Positions 36,408 through 44,569 of a stretch of DNA of 64,000 nt are shown one piece after another (the first letter of the stretch is position 1; each line of letters opens with the position of its first letter). Both the position numbers and the translations under genes were made by a program. This DNA is from a bacterium (GTDB lineage Bacteria; NPL-UPA2; JAUVJM01): assembly GCA_030606215.1 (NCBI GenBank), contig JAUWGW010000006.1:9336-73335 (forward strand). Direction: 5' to 3'. Below the pieces are notes generated by a model. That model did no database searches. It saw only the letters and a program-made list of their open reading frames with translations, and had not been told where the DNA came from.

Positions 36408-38475
36408 GGACTATCTCGTAAACAAATACGCCTCTTTCAAGAAATAGTTGCCTGAGGTATTTTTCGGATGTCAGGAACTCAGCAAACATCTCACTTGCTT
36501 TCTCGCTTGCCCAGTTAAATGAGTGGTAATGTTGAGCTACCCTTTTGACTTCGGAGGCATTAAACAGAATATGTGTGATTCCAAGTGTGTGGAGCTTATC
36601 GCAGATCTCTTTGCTTGATGAGCTTTCATTGACAATTTCAACAATGATGTTTGTATCAAGCGGACTGTTTGATACAACCTCGCGATTACAGTAGTATGTC
36701 TGGTTCTCCCCTATGAAAAGGAGCTTTGCATCCTCTGGAAGTTCATTATTTATGTAACGAAAGGCAGGATACTGGTAGAGGGGTGAGTCAATCAGAAACT
36801 CATCCCGATTTTTTATGCCTGTAGCCACTTTCAGCAAATCATATTTAGCTATTGTCAGCGGTAGCCATGCTAAATTAAAAAGAAACACAAAAAGAATAAC
36901 AAGATGTATGAACAAAGTCAACTGCTTGTTTCTTTTGTAGCTTTCCACAGCGTATGCTGAAGCTATGCTCAGAGCCGGGAGACAGGGGATGAGGAATCTT
37001 GTATCCTGATGAGTAAAGAAAACCCAGAGCAAAAAATATATACCACCATAAATTAAAAAGAGTTTTACAACGGGTTTCACAGAACGGATGAATAAAAGAC
37101 AGGGCAGTAATAATATAAATGCAGGGCCAATCTTTTTATCCATATTAATTCTCCAGAGGAGCGAGAGAATATGCCCTATCCCTAAGTTTTGCGGCTGGTG
37201 ATGTTTCATAAATCTTTCAGGGTTAAAAGTCTCGCCGAACGGATGCCCGAAGAATTTATAAAAGAAATTGTGAAAAAAAGGATATACAGGGTTATGAGTG
37301 AAAAAGGCATTTTTTATAAGCCATGGGGATGCAACCAGTAAACTGATGAAAATAAAAAGAGCTATTTTTTTAAAGCAAAGGATGGGAATTTCCTTATCGC
37401 TAAACTCTTTAATTACAATTGCTAAAAGCAGGATTGGAAGAAGGAGCAGTAAAGCTGTATACTTTGTTCCGATGGACAACCCGCAGAATATGGCTGATAC
37501 AAATAACCAGGTTTTTTTCTTTGCTGAAAACCAGTTGAGAAATGCCGCTACAGCCAGAAATTCATACAGGGTTAACATCAGGTCATTAAAAGCCCATCCT
37601 GAGAGAAGACCAACAAACGGAATATTGTAGAAAATGAGCGAGGCGAGTAAACTTACCTTCTTATTAAAATGTTTCACTGAAAAGGAATAAATAGCAAGTA
37701 TTATGAAGATGCCCATTGAAAAGTGAACTAATTTCGCAAGTGTATCTCCATAGAGAAGCAAGCTGAAAAGATAAAGAAATTCCGTTGTCATCGGGAAATT
37801 TGCGTATACATTGTGAGGTATGTAGAAAATCTGATGTTCTCCTGCATAAAGCTTCGGGATAGCAAGGTGATATGCGAGGCTGTCATAATTAAGTTCTGGA
37901 GTAAAAACCTGGATAAGGTAAAGACAAATGCTGATGATGAGGATAACGCCAAATATGACTACAAATTGGGAATTGCCTTTTCCATTTTGAATTTCACACT
38001 TTTCTTGAGGAAAGTGCAAGTGCCCCGCTTTCTTTTGTTTCCCCTCCCTCGAGGGGAGGGGGTAAGGGGGAGGGTGATGGTTACGAAGTTTTCTTAAGAA
38101 TGTGCGGAGTTGTGGGATGGAGAAGGCTAAGAGGATTACTAATAGTGTATAAGCAGCAGTTCTGTAAAGAAGGTGGAGAAAACCAAAAATAAAAATTAGA
38201 AAGCTCAAAATCCCAAATCCGAGTGAACTGGAAAAGACAAAAGTTTCCAGGGAAGAGCTAAAATATATTTTCAAATAGCGAAATACTCTCTCACCAAGAG
38301 AAAATGCAATAATAATTATGGCAAAAAGTAATATGAAGTTGATTGAAGAGGAAACAATGTGGTGAAGGAGAAGGAAGTGTTCATTATAGTTGATAAAACG
38401 CAGGGCCACCCCAACCACCCATACAAGGACGAAGCATATTACGATAGGTGATTTAACCCTGTAACTCATTCTCAC
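36400..38475 (-). CDS. GT39/ArnT-like membrane glycosyltransferase with embedded repeat peptide
   Basis: A 691-residue polytopic protein with about a dozen hydrophobic segments. FTPELNYDSLAYHLAIPKLY, near residue 210, is the first extracytoplasmic loop with the acidic residue expected of GT-C glycosyltransferases that use polyprenyl-phosphate sugars; GLSIGTKYTALLLLLP and HQDTRFLIPCLPALSIASAY are also typical. The C-terminal 140 residues are soluble. Residues about 133-160 (PPPYPLPSREGKQKKA) are encoded by a GC-rich palindromic repeat, so they look like an in-frame insertion in a loop. The start may be GTG 38475 or ATG 38469. It overlaps vorB by eight bases. Confidence 0.8.
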   Translation of the reverse strand: MRMSYRVKSPIVICFVLVWVVGVALRFINYNEHFLLLHHIVSSSINFILLFAIIIIAFSLGERVFRYLKIYFSSSLETFVFSSSLGFGILSFLIFIFGFLHLLYRTAAYTLLVILLAFSIPQLRTFLRKLRNHHPPPYPLPSREGKQKKAGHLHFPQEKCEIQNGKGNSQFVVIFGVILIISICLYLIQVFTPELNYDSLAYHLAIPKLYAGEHQIFYIPHNVYANFPMTTEFLYLFSLLLYGDTLAKLVHFSMGIFIILAIYSFSVKHFNKKVSLLASLIFYNIPFVGLLSGWAFNDLMLTLYEFLAVAAFLNWFSAKKKTWLFVSAIFCGLSIGTKYTALLLLLPILLLAIVIKEFSDKEIPILCFKKIALFIFISLLVASPWLIKNAFFTHNPVYPFFHNFFYKFFGHPFGETFNPERFMKHHQPQNLGIGHILSLLWRINMDKKIGPAFILLLPCLLFIRSVKPVVKLFLIYGGIYFLLWVFFTHQDTRFLIPCLPALSIASAYAVESYKRNKQLTLFIHLVILFVFLFNLAWLPLTIAKYDLLKVATGIKNRDEFLIDSPLYQYPAFRYINNELPEDAKLLFIGENQTYYCNREVVSNSPLDTNIIVEIVNESSSSKEICDKLHTLGITHILFNASEVKRVAQHYHSFNWASEKASEMFAEFLTSEKYLRQLFLERGVFVYEIVHE
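38035..38085 (-). repeat. Palindromic repeat inserted in frame in a coding sequence
   Basis: The stretch around 38041-38062 is a C/G-rich palindrome centred on CCCTCGAGGGG and followed by GTAAGGGGGAGGGTG. It encodes PPPYPLPSREGK in the glycosyltransferase. Its base composition is unlike the AT-rich flanks, and similar C-rich sequence occurs between genes at 43866-43935. Confidence 0.65.
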
Positions 38476-38517
38476 TCTCTTTATGGATTAGTGTGAGTTC
38501 AGTGAATCCCATTTCTT

Positions 38518-38585
38518 GTCATTCCCGCGCAAGCGGGAATCCATCCCGGGCTCCAACTTTAGATTCCTGCTTCCGCAGGAATGAC
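38518..38585. repeat. Inverted pair of family A palindromic repeats
   Basis: A unit starting GTCATTCCCGCGCAAGCGGG (38518) is followed by an inverted unit ending TTCCGCAGGAATGAC (38585). Each unit is itself a hairpin, and the whole could form a cruciform. The right unit is nearly identical to the copy at 25597-25623. It lies just after the MFS gene stop and upstream of the glycosyltransferase gene. Confidence 0.75.
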
Positions 38586-38590
38586 GTGGT

Positions 38591-39820
38591 TCAGTAAACT
38601 TTCTCGCGTAGTCTGCGCGCCCGGAGAGAAAGTCCGCTCTGGATAAGCACTCCTGTAAGCACCACCGCTGAGCAAAACCAATATACAGTAGCCATTGAGT
38701 ATCTCTGATAGATTATTCCGCCGATAGAGGAGCCGCAAATAAGACCGGCAGCAATAAGCGACTCGTGTATAGCCATACGTTTTGGTCTATCCGTGCTTCC
38801 AGATACACCGTGAAAAAGGCTGTACGTGTAGCCTAAGGCCATTAACAGTCCTATCCCTCCCAAAATGAGCCCCAATAATAAAGGTGAATGAGTATAAACC
38901 ATCAAGATCAATAAAATTGCAAGAGATACCTGTCCCAAAAGCATCGGTAAACTTCTAAAGTGCCAGAAAGTTGTTCTCCCCAGCATGATAAAACCGGAAG
39001 TTGTAAATAGAGCGCGTGATAAGAATAACAGACCGATGACACTTTTCCTCATAAATAAATCAGCCCTCGCAGAGACAGGGAAAATGTTGAGTATTACACC
39101 CATTATAACATAGGTAGTATAAAGACCGACCCACGCTGGATAACGAACTAGTGTATCCTGCCCTTTTTCAAGACTCCGCCTTTCAAGCGGTAATTTAGTG
39201 TCTCTGTCCTTCCGGATACGCGGCAGTGAGAGGATTGCCCCGATAATCATGAAACTGGTTAAGAGAAAGAGTGCGCTGCCGGCATAAATTGGCAGTTCTG
39301 TCCCCTTTTCGCTCAAGTATCCTGCCAGAAAAGGACCGATTATCATTCCTGCACTCCAGGAAAAGTTAAACTTAGATATTGTCTTACTCAGTTCAATCCC
39401 TTCAACCTTCTGTGAGAGCCAGCCCATTAGAGGTGGCCAGAAAAGAGAAGTCGAAAAACCGTACAAGCCGTAGAATATGTAGACCCAGATGAGTGAGTCA
39501 GAACTGTGTATTGCAAGAGTAAAAACACACATACAGGATGTGGCTATTACCAGAGTATACCGTGGCAGAATATGGTCAAAAAGCGGGCGTATGAATATGC
39601 AGCCTGAAATAAAACAGAGTGACCAAAATGCAACGAGGAGTCCGATCTGGCTTCCGGATGCATTGAAAATATCGCGCATATAAAAGACTATTCCAAGGGA
39701 TACCAATCCTGCGCCAACAGCTGCGAGAAAGGCCGATGAAAAAATGACCGTTGTTTTCCCAATACCAGTGTAGAATGACCTTATCAACTGGCGTCGTTGA
39801 CTAATATATCGCGGTTTCAA
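38591..39820 (-). CDS. Major facilitator superfamily transporter
   Basis: A 409-residue protein with about twelve hydrophobic segments. An MFS-like arrangement is seen: the loop after helix 2 (FIRPLFDHILPRYTLV), LMGWLSQKVEGIEL and FNFSWSAGMIIGPFLAGYLSEK near residue 150. The substrate cannot be told. Start codon is TTG at 39820 and the nearest ribosome-like site (GGAGAG) is rather far, so the start is uncertain. The neighbours do not help with function. Confidence 0.83.
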   Translation of the reverse strand: MKPRYISQRRQLIRSFYTGIGKTTVIFSSAFLAAVGAGLVSLGIVFYMRDIFNASGSQIGLLVAFWSLCFISGCIFIRPLFDHILPRYTLVIATSCMCVFTLAIHSSDSLIWVYIFYGLYGFSTSLFWPPLMGWLSQKVEGIELSKTISKFNFSWSAGMIIGPFLAGYLSEKGTELPIYAGSALFLLTSFMIIGAILSLPRIRKDRDTKLPLERRSLEKGQDTLVRYPAWVGLYTTYVIMGVILNIFPVSARADLFMRKSVIGLLFLSRALFTTSGFIMLGRTTFWHFRSLPMLLGQVSLAILLILMVYTHSPLLLGLILGGIGLLMALGYTYSLFHGVSGSTDRPKRMAIHESLIAAGLICGSSIGGIIYQRYSMATVYWFCSAVVLTGVLIQSGLSLRARRLREKVY

Positions 39821-39939
39821 AATAGATGTACACTCTCCTTTCCACTTCGGTTATGGGTCTTATTTTACAGTGCATTAAACCGAAAAACAATGGCTAAATA
39901 AGAAAGCGACAGGAGAAAGAAGTGAAGAAGTGAATGTGA

Positions 39940-39969
39940 TTGACAGCACACTATCGAAGCTGTTATCAT
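39940..39969 (+). promoter_or_regulatory. Putative promoter of the PIN toxin operon
   Basis: TTGACA (39940-39945), 18-base spacer, TATCAT (39964-39969), about 70 bases before the PIN gene. The rest of the 221-base gap (39821-40041) shows no gene. Confidence 0.5.
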
Positions 39970-40041
39970 TGAAATGTTTGGGGCATAAAAAAATATGTAC
40001 AGTGGGGTCAATAATCCTTTACAAAACACAAATGGAGGCAC

Positions 40042-40515
40042 ATGAGAAAAATTCGGATCTATGTTGATACTTCTGTGATTGGAGGTTGTTGTGATCCTGA
40101 ATTTGAAGAATGGTCTGAAGGGCTCCTTTCAGATTTCAAAGTAGGCATATTCTCTTTAGTTCTCTCTTCGGTTACAGATGCAGAGATTGAAGATGGCCCC
40201 GAAGAAGTTAAAAAAGTATATCAGGAGTTTAAGGATTGCGAGCATGAATTTCTTGACCTGGACCCTGAAGCAATAGAACTTGCTGAGGTATACCTGAGAC
40301 ATGGTATTTTATCCTCAAATTATAGAGATGATGCCCGGCATATTGCTATGGCAACTGTGGCAGGTGTAGATATATTGGTAAGCTGGAACTTTCACCATAT
40401 TGTGCATTTTGACAAAATTCGGCAATTCAATGCAGTCAATCTTGAGAAAGGTTATAGAACAATATCAATCCATTCGCCAAGGGAGGTGACAACCCATGCC
40501 AGTGAAAGCAGTTGA
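40042..40515 (+). CDS. PIN-domain protein, likely VapC-like toxin
   Basis: A 157-residue PIN-fold protein: IYVDTSVIGG carries the first acidic residue (Asp9), a central run of acidic residues follows (ITDAEIEDGPEEV type), and NYRDDARHIAMATVAGVDILVSWNF carries the later Asp residues of the metal site. PIN toxins cut RNA. GGAGG precedes the ATG. The 3' end overlaps a 55-residue gene by 20 bases, in the order toxin then antitoxin. Confidence 0.82.
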   Translation: MRKIRIYVDTSVIGGCCDPEFEEWSEGLLSDFKVGIFSLVLSSVTDAEIEDGPEEVKKVYQEFKDCEHEFLDLDPEAIELAEVYLRHGILSSNYRDDARHIAMATVAGVDILVSWNFHHIVHFDKIRQFNAVNLEKGYRTISIHSPREVTTHASESS

Positions 40516-40663
40516 GATGGTTAGAAAGATACGCGATAAGCACTATGCAGAGACAAAAGACTTATCAGCAGGGGAACAATTGGAATATATACGGAGGAAA
40601 GCTGAGAGACTATCCCGAGATTTCCAGGGCAGTCAGCATTCGGCAGCCGGCAAGGTAAGGTAG
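40496..40663 (+). CDS. Small antitoxin-like partner of the PIN protein
   Basis: A 55-residue, highly charged, mostly helical protein (VKAVEMVRKIRDKHYAETK ... LEYIRRKAERLSRDF). Its ATG at 40496 has GGGAGGTGA upstream and lies inside the end of the PIN gene, so translation is coupled. Size, charge and position fit a type II antitoxin that wraps the toxin; no DNA-binding domain is visible. I recognise similar short proteins next to PIN genes but not a named family. Confidence 0.72.
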   Translation: MPVKAVEMVRKIRDKHYAETKDLSAGEQLEYIRRKAERLSRDFQGSQHSAAGKVR

Positions 40664-40740
40664 AGAACTGTCCATGGCTACTCTATAGCAGCCATTTCGT
40701 CTTTGGACCCCAAAAGCGAAATAATATGCTAAAATAACCC

Positions 40741-40875
40741 ATGGAAATGCCAAAAATAAAGTCCAAATTGGTCCATGCCCTCTTGGACTGCATCCCCATC
40801 ACCGAAGTCCAAAAACAAGTCGGCCACAAAAGATTGGCAACCACCCAGATTTACTCTAATCTTGCACCAGAGTAG
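40741..40875 (+). pseudogene. Tyrosine recombinase C-terminal relic
   Basis: The reading frame 40741-40875 encodes 44 residues ending VQKQVGHKRLATTQIYSNL, the end of the catalytic domain of a phage-type integrase, with the GH(K) histidine and the nucleophilic Tyr. A preceding VHALLDCIPITE matches the segment just before it. The rest of the catalytic domain is missing, so this is a fragment of a lost mobile element. Confidence 0.8.
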
Positions 40876-40917
40876 GTTAGGGAAGCGTATGAAAAATGAT
40901 AGATGAAAGGGAGAAAA

Positions 40918-41289
40918 ATGAAAAAGTACAATAAAATAATGGACGTTTCTATTCCCATTCTTTATTTGGGGATATGGCTCGCGTTTGTATTTTTTTGTAA
41001 ACGTTCCGGCTTTTTTGATGCCATAGACGCAACCTCCTTCTTAATTGTCTCATTTCTTGTTATGTTTTTCAGTATGATAACGAAATCCACCTCGTGGGGA
41101 ATTGGAAATAAGTTCTTTAATATCAAAGGTAGTTCGGAAAGGCACATAGAGTATAGTTGGCATGAAAACTGGGAAAATGGTAAGCAAAAAAGTGGCTACA
41201 CAATCACAATTGACCATGATAATCCTGAGGTAATTAAGCAATTAATGACCCACCACCATTGCTTGGTTAGTAATAGAGAAGACAACTAG
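40918..41289 (+). CDS. Small membrane protein, unknown function
   Basis: From the ATG at 40918 (GGGAG upstream) a 123-residue protein. Two hydrophobic segments (PILYLGIWLAFVFFC and ATSFLIVSFLVMFFSMI) are followed by a soluble part with HHH and several Trp/His residues. No family recognised. It lies next to an integrase relic and has AT-rich sequence, suggesting it arrived with mobile DNA. Confidence 0.55.
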   Translation: MKKYNKIMDVSIPILYLGIWLAFVFFCKRSGFFDAIDATSFLIVSFLVMFFSMITKSTSWGIGNKFFNIKGSSERHIEYSWHENWENGKQKSGYTITIDHDNPEVIKQLMTHHHCLVSNREDN

Positions 41290-41292
41290 AAA

Positions 41293-41430
41293 ATGAACCT
41301 TGAGTTTAATTGTCCATATTGCAATAAGGTACTCGTAGGTAAACTCCCTACCAAAAGCGCAGAAAAACCTCACCTTCAGAGCCCCAATTTCTATGTCCCA
41401 AAATCGCCTTCTAATTCACATTTTTGCTAA
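41293..41430 (+). CDS. Short ORF with CxxC (zinc-ribbon start), uncertain
   Basis: A 45-residue ORF beginning MNLEFNCPYCNKVLVGKLP. The CPYC knuckle resembles half a zinc ribbon, but the matching second knuckle is absent, so it may be a truncated gene. There is no clear ribosome site. Confidence 0.3.
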   Translation: MNLEFNCPYCNKVLVGKLPTKSAEKPHLQSPNFYVPKSPSNSHFC

Positions 41431-41511
41431 TTTCAGCAAAATAAACTTGCAAGTTTTTAGTTTTTATGTTTTAAATGGGGACAAGTGATAAGATATCCCA
41501 TTATATTTTAG

Positions 41512-41526
41512 CGGAAATAATTTCCG
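41512..41526. promoter_or_regulatory. Palindrome upstream of the macrodomain gene
   Basis: CGGAAATAATTTCCG is a perfect inverted repeat around one central A, 43 bases before the ATG at 41570. It could be an operator; no clear promoter was recognised around it. Confidence 0.35.
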
Positions 41527-41569
41527 AAACATCAGAAATGAAAAAGCTTTGAAATTGAGGGGGGGAGAG

Positions 41570-42109
41570 ATGGAGGTAAGAATTAATCATTCAAAACTTG
41601 AACTTAAGGAAGGGGATATTACAGAGGCCGACACCGAAGCAGTTGTGAATGCGGCAAACAGGAGTCTTCTTGGAGGCGGTGGGGTTGATGGTGCAATTCA
41701 CCGCGTGGGAGGTCCAGAAATTCTTGAAGAATGCAGGAAACTTGGTGGCTGTGAAACAGGTGATGCAAAGATTACAACCGGAGGGAATCTCAAAGCAAAA
41801 TGTGTGATTCATACTGTTGGTCCGGTTTATCAAGGTGGAGGAAAGGGCGAAGCAGAATTACTTGCAAGCTGCTACCGCAGGAGTCTTGATGCTGCAAGAG
41901 AAAATGGTATAAAGAGTGTTTCTTTCCCGTCAATAAGCACAGGGGCGTATCGGTATCCTATGGAGGAAGCCGCTAAAATTGCTCTCAGGACTGTTACAGA
42001 TTATCTGAAGAAACACCAGGAAGTTGAACTTGTCCGTTTTGTTCTATACGGCAAGTCAGCCTATGATACATATTCACAAGCGCTCGCTGCACTCACCGAA
42101 AACACCTGA
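41570..42109 (+). CDS. Macrodomain protein (O-acetyl-ADP-ribose deacetylase-like)
   Basis: A 179-residue stand-alone macrodomain from the ATG at 41570 (GGGGGGAGAG upstream). The ADP-ribose pocket is intact: KEGDITEADTEAVVNAAN, LLGGGGVDGAIHRVGGPE, TGDAKITTGG, VIHTVGPVYQGGG and FPSISTGAYRYPMEEAA. Proteins of this type (E. coli YmdB, MacroD) remove ADP-ribose or deacetylate O-acetyl-ADP-ribose; some counter DarT-like toxins. No ADP-ribosyltransferase is seen beside it. Confidence 0.93.
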   Translation: MEVRINHSKLELKEGDITEADTEAVVNAANRSLLGGGGVDGAIHRVGGPEILEECRKLGGCETGDAKITTGGNLKAKCVIHTVGPVYQGGGKGEAELLASCYRRSLDAARENGIKSVSFPSISTGAYRYPMEEAAKIALRTVTDYLKKHQEVELVRFVLYGKSAYDTYSQALAALTENT

Positions 42110-42191
42110 AGGTACACCTCCACCCTTCCTTCCCCCTCTAAATCCTCTCGCCGAATAGTTTTGTCCCGATACGGACTATATTAGCTCCTTC

Positions 42192-42848
42192 TTACTCTTT
42201 CCTGAACAGCGGTATTAAAAAGAGTCCTGCGAAAAATCCGCCAATGTGAGCTAACCATGCGACATTTGTCTGATGCAAAGAGTAAGCGTTTATGAACTGC
42301 AGGATAATCCATAAACTCAGGATAATGAGAGCAGGTATTTCTACAAGCCGTATAAAGAAACCAAAAGTGATAAGCGTAAGTATTTTGGCTTTTGGGGAAA
42401 GAATGAGATAAGCTCCAAGCACACCTGATATTGCGCCGCTTGCTCCTACCAGGGGAATTATTGATTCGGGACTACTTCCTATATGAACAATACTTGCGAC
42501 TACACCACATATTAAATAGAAAAAGATAAAACGCAAATGCCCGACTCTGTCTTCAACATTCCTGCCAAAGATCCAGAGATAAAGCATATTCCCAATAATG
42601 TGAAGGAGCCCGCCATGAAGGAACATTGATGACAGAAGTGTCAGTTGAACCGGGTGTCCAAGTAGCGGGGGCTTATCCACTCCGTGTGAGATTTCATAGG
42701 GAATCGCTCCGGCCTGCATGATAAGTTCTTCCCTTGCTTCCGGCTCCAGGGAGAGTTGATACATAAAAACAGCTATATTTATGAGAATAATTAAGATGGT
42801 AACAAATGGGAATGTCTCTGTAGGAATATTGTCTTTTAGCGGAATCAT
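42192..42848 (-). CDS. Rhomboid family intramembrane serine protease
   Basis: A 218-residue protein with six to seven membrane segments. The catalytic dyad is visible: Ser137 in VGASGAISG and His201 in WLAHIGGFFAG; HGGLLHIIGNMLYLWIFG near residue 78 is the conserved loop and helix 2. Rhomboids cut membrane proteins within the bilayer. It is the last gene of the TPR-ExbB-ExbD run and overlaps the preceding small gene by four bases. Confidence 0.95.
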   Translation of the reverse strand: MIPLKDNIPTETFPFVTILIILINIAVFMYQLSLEPEAREELIMQAGAIPYEISHGVDKPPLLGHPVQLTLLSSMFLHGGLLHIIGNMLYLWIFGRNVEDRVGHLRFIFFYLICGVVASIVHIGSSPESIIPLVGASGAISGVLGAYLILSPKAKILTLITFGFFIRLVEIPALIILSLWIILQFINAYSLHQTNVAWLAHIGGFFAGLFLIPLFRKE

Positions 42849-43066
42849 TCCTCCACTTTCTTATTTATACTACTGCAGCGGGGGCAGGTGGATAGGTCAT
42901 CTTTAGCATCAATATAGACATATGTACATATAGAACAGCACCAGATATTTTCTGTGTTCAGTGAAGGAAGACTTTTCCTTCCTTCTGTGCGAATCCAGAC
43001 AAACAGTAATATACAGCAGATTGTTAAGAGTTGTAATCCAACTGTAGAAGTGAAGCTACTTTCCAT
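42845..43066 (-). CDS. Small membrane-anchored zinc-ribbon protein
   Basis: A 73-residue protein: one N-terminal membrane helix (GLQLLTICCILLFVWIRT) then a rubredoxin-like or zinc-ribbon unit with the knuckles CCSIC and CPRC. Function unknown. It overlaps the TonB-like gene (11 bases) and the rhomboid gene (four bases), so it is firmly within the operon. Confidence 0.7.
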   Translation of the reverse strand: MESSFTSTVGLQLLTICCILLFVWIRTEGRKSLPSLNTENIWCCSICTYVYIDAKDDLSTCPRCSSINKKVEE

Positions 43067-43424
43067 CGCTGTCCTCCAACTCCTCAGTCAGCGGGGGAGT
43101 TTCCTTTTCATGAATTTCTATTTCCAGAAGCTCCTTATCCCCATTTTTCAGGAATGAACTAATATTCTCAGGTTCTGGTAAAAACTCAATATCAATCACG
43201 GGCCACAAGACTTCCCAGACCTTTCTGCTCTTTAAAAGGTTTGATCTGGCAGGGGCTGTTCCAGATAATTTTTCCCCAATCATTGAGAACTTTTCCCCGG
43301 GCATTCTTATGAATGAGATGGTTACTTTCTCCTGATGCTCTCTTCTCCCATTGAGGTTGAGGGCAGGATAGGTGGAAAGAATTGCAATATGCAATATGAT
43401 GGATATAGGAATTGCTATTTTCAT
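43056..43424 (-). CDS. TonB-like N-terminal anchor protein lacking a TonB C-terminal domain
   Basis: A 122-residue protein with an N-terminal hydrophobic anchor containing a His (KIAIPISIILHIAILSTYPAL), similar to the TonB/TolA anchor that contacts ExbB-ExbD. The rest is charged and lacks both the Pro/Lys-rich spacer and a TonB C-terminal domain. It follows ExbD (four-base overlap), the normal place for tonB or tolA. The identification rests on context and the anchor; the function may differ from classical energy transduction. Confidence 0.5.
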   Translation of the reverse strand: MKIAIPISIILHIAILSTYPALNLNGRREHQEKVTISFIRMPGEKFSMIGEKLSGTAPARSNLLKSRKVWEVLWPVIDIEFLPEPENISSFLKNGDKELLEIEIHEKETPPLTEELEDSDGK

Positions 43425-43816
43425 TTCTCTGGTTCTGTTGCGATGGCAATTTGTTTGATCCCGCTATCCCGTGCAATACCCATAATTTCAATAACATCCT
43501 TATGTGTAACATTCCCATCTGCCTCTATGATAAGCAGAGGGTTTCCCCCTTTCTTCCCCGCAAGTTTTGCTGTTAGTTGAAGAAGAATTGACAGCCCTTC
43601 TTTGCTGACCTTCCTGCGATTTAAAAAGATTACCCCGCCAGGTGTCAGAGTAACTGTTGGATTATCCTTTGCCACAATATCCCCGCTGATTCTCGGAGGA
43701 AGTTCCACTTTCGCCGCAGATTGATAAAGAAAATTCCCTGAGAGAGTTAGAAAAGTTGCAATCAGAACGAAAATATCAATGAAAGGAATGAGAACCACAC
43801 TCATATTTATTTTCAC
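43421..43816 (-). CDS. ExbD/TolR family biopolymer transport protein
   Basis: A 131-residue protein with one membrane helix near the N-terminus, VLIPFIDIFVLIATFLTLS, containing the essential Asp (PFID) of ExbD/TolR, and a periplasmic domain with PLLIIEADGNVTHKDVIEIMGIARDSGI. It forms a proton-driven motor with the ExbB-like protein. 125 bases separate it from ExbB, filled mostly by a repeat. Confidence 0.92.
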   Translation of the reverse strand: MKINMSVVLIPFIDIFVLIATFLTLSGNFLYQSAAKVELPPRISGDIVAKDNPTVTLTPGGVIFLNRRKVSKEGLSILLQLTAKLAGKKGGNPLLIIEADGNVTHKDVIEIMGIARDSGIKQIAIATEPEK

Positions 43817-43865
43817 TTCTTTCCCCCTTACTACTTAATTTTCTATTTTGTGAAGTCTGTGGCCT

Positions 43866-43935
43866 GCATTCACCCTCTCCTTAATCCTCCCCCTTGAAGC
43901 CCGCCTGCCGGCGAGGCAGGGCGAAGGAGATAGGT
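43866..43935. repeat. GC-rich hairpin element between exbB and exbD
   Basis: A C-rich stretch followed by CCTGCCGGCGAGGCAGG, which folds into a strong hairpin, fills most of the 125-base gap. It resembles the C-rich element in the glycosyltransferase gene at 38035-38085. It could also lower expression of the downstream genes. Confidence 0.55.
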
Positions 43936-43941
43936 GGGGGC

Positions 43942-44568
43942 TTATTGTTCAGGGAAAATGTCAGCAAGTTCGGATATAGTCCTGTCAGAATCTCGTCTGA
44001 TTTCATCTATTCTGCTTAAGAAATAGTTATGAGCTAAAATGGTTGGTATCGCAACCATAAGGCCCGCCGCAGTGGTGAACAGTGCTTCTCCGAAACCAGC
44101 GTCTAAATTTCCTTGACCGATAAGTTCCATCTCGCTCTGCAATTGCATGAAAACTTCAATCATTCCTAGGACTGTTCCGAGGAAACCAAGCAGAGGCGCT
44201 ATATAAGAAATGGTCGCAAGAACCGGGAGATATTTTTCGAACTGTGAAAGTTCAAGCTGTGCTCTTTCCTCCATTGCCTCGCAAATCTTCGTTTTCCCCC
44301 TGTCATGTTTCAATACACCGGATTTGATAATCCTTGTGATTGCAGAGGGATACTTATCACATAGAGAGATAGCTTCTATAATTTTTTCCCTTTTCAGGAT
44401 TGGCGACAGTTTACTCATAAATTTTGCCCTGTTAAGTCCGCCCTTATGAAAACTTATGAAGCGGTCTATTATCATAGCAAACGACACAACGGAACAGAAA
44501 AGTATGAGATAGATAAGAACCTGTCCATGAAAAGCAAGGTCTTTTCCCATCTGAAATAGATTAACCAT
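43942..44568 (-). CDS. ExbB/TolQ/MotA family proton channel protein
   Basis: A 208-residue protein with three hydrophobic segments: LIYLILFCSVVSFAMIID near the N-terminus, YLPVLATISYIAPLLGFLGTV and GLMVAIPTILAHNYFL. LLGFLGTVLGMIEVF and GFGEALFTTAAGLMVAIP are the conserved channel helices. It works with ExbD to couple proton flow to envelope tasks. It starts one base after the TPR gene. Confidence 0.94.
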   Translation of the reverse strand: MVNLFQMGKDLAFHGQVLIYLILFCSVVSFAMIIDRFISFHKGGLNRAKFMSKLSPILKREKIIEAISLCDKYPSAITRIIKSGVLKHDRGKTKICEAMEERAQLELSQFEKYLPVLATISYIAPLLGFLGTVLGMIEVFMQLQSEMELIGQGNLDAGFGEALFTTAAGLMVAIPTILAHNYFLSRIDEIRRDSDRTISELADIFPEQ

Positions 44569-44569
44569 T

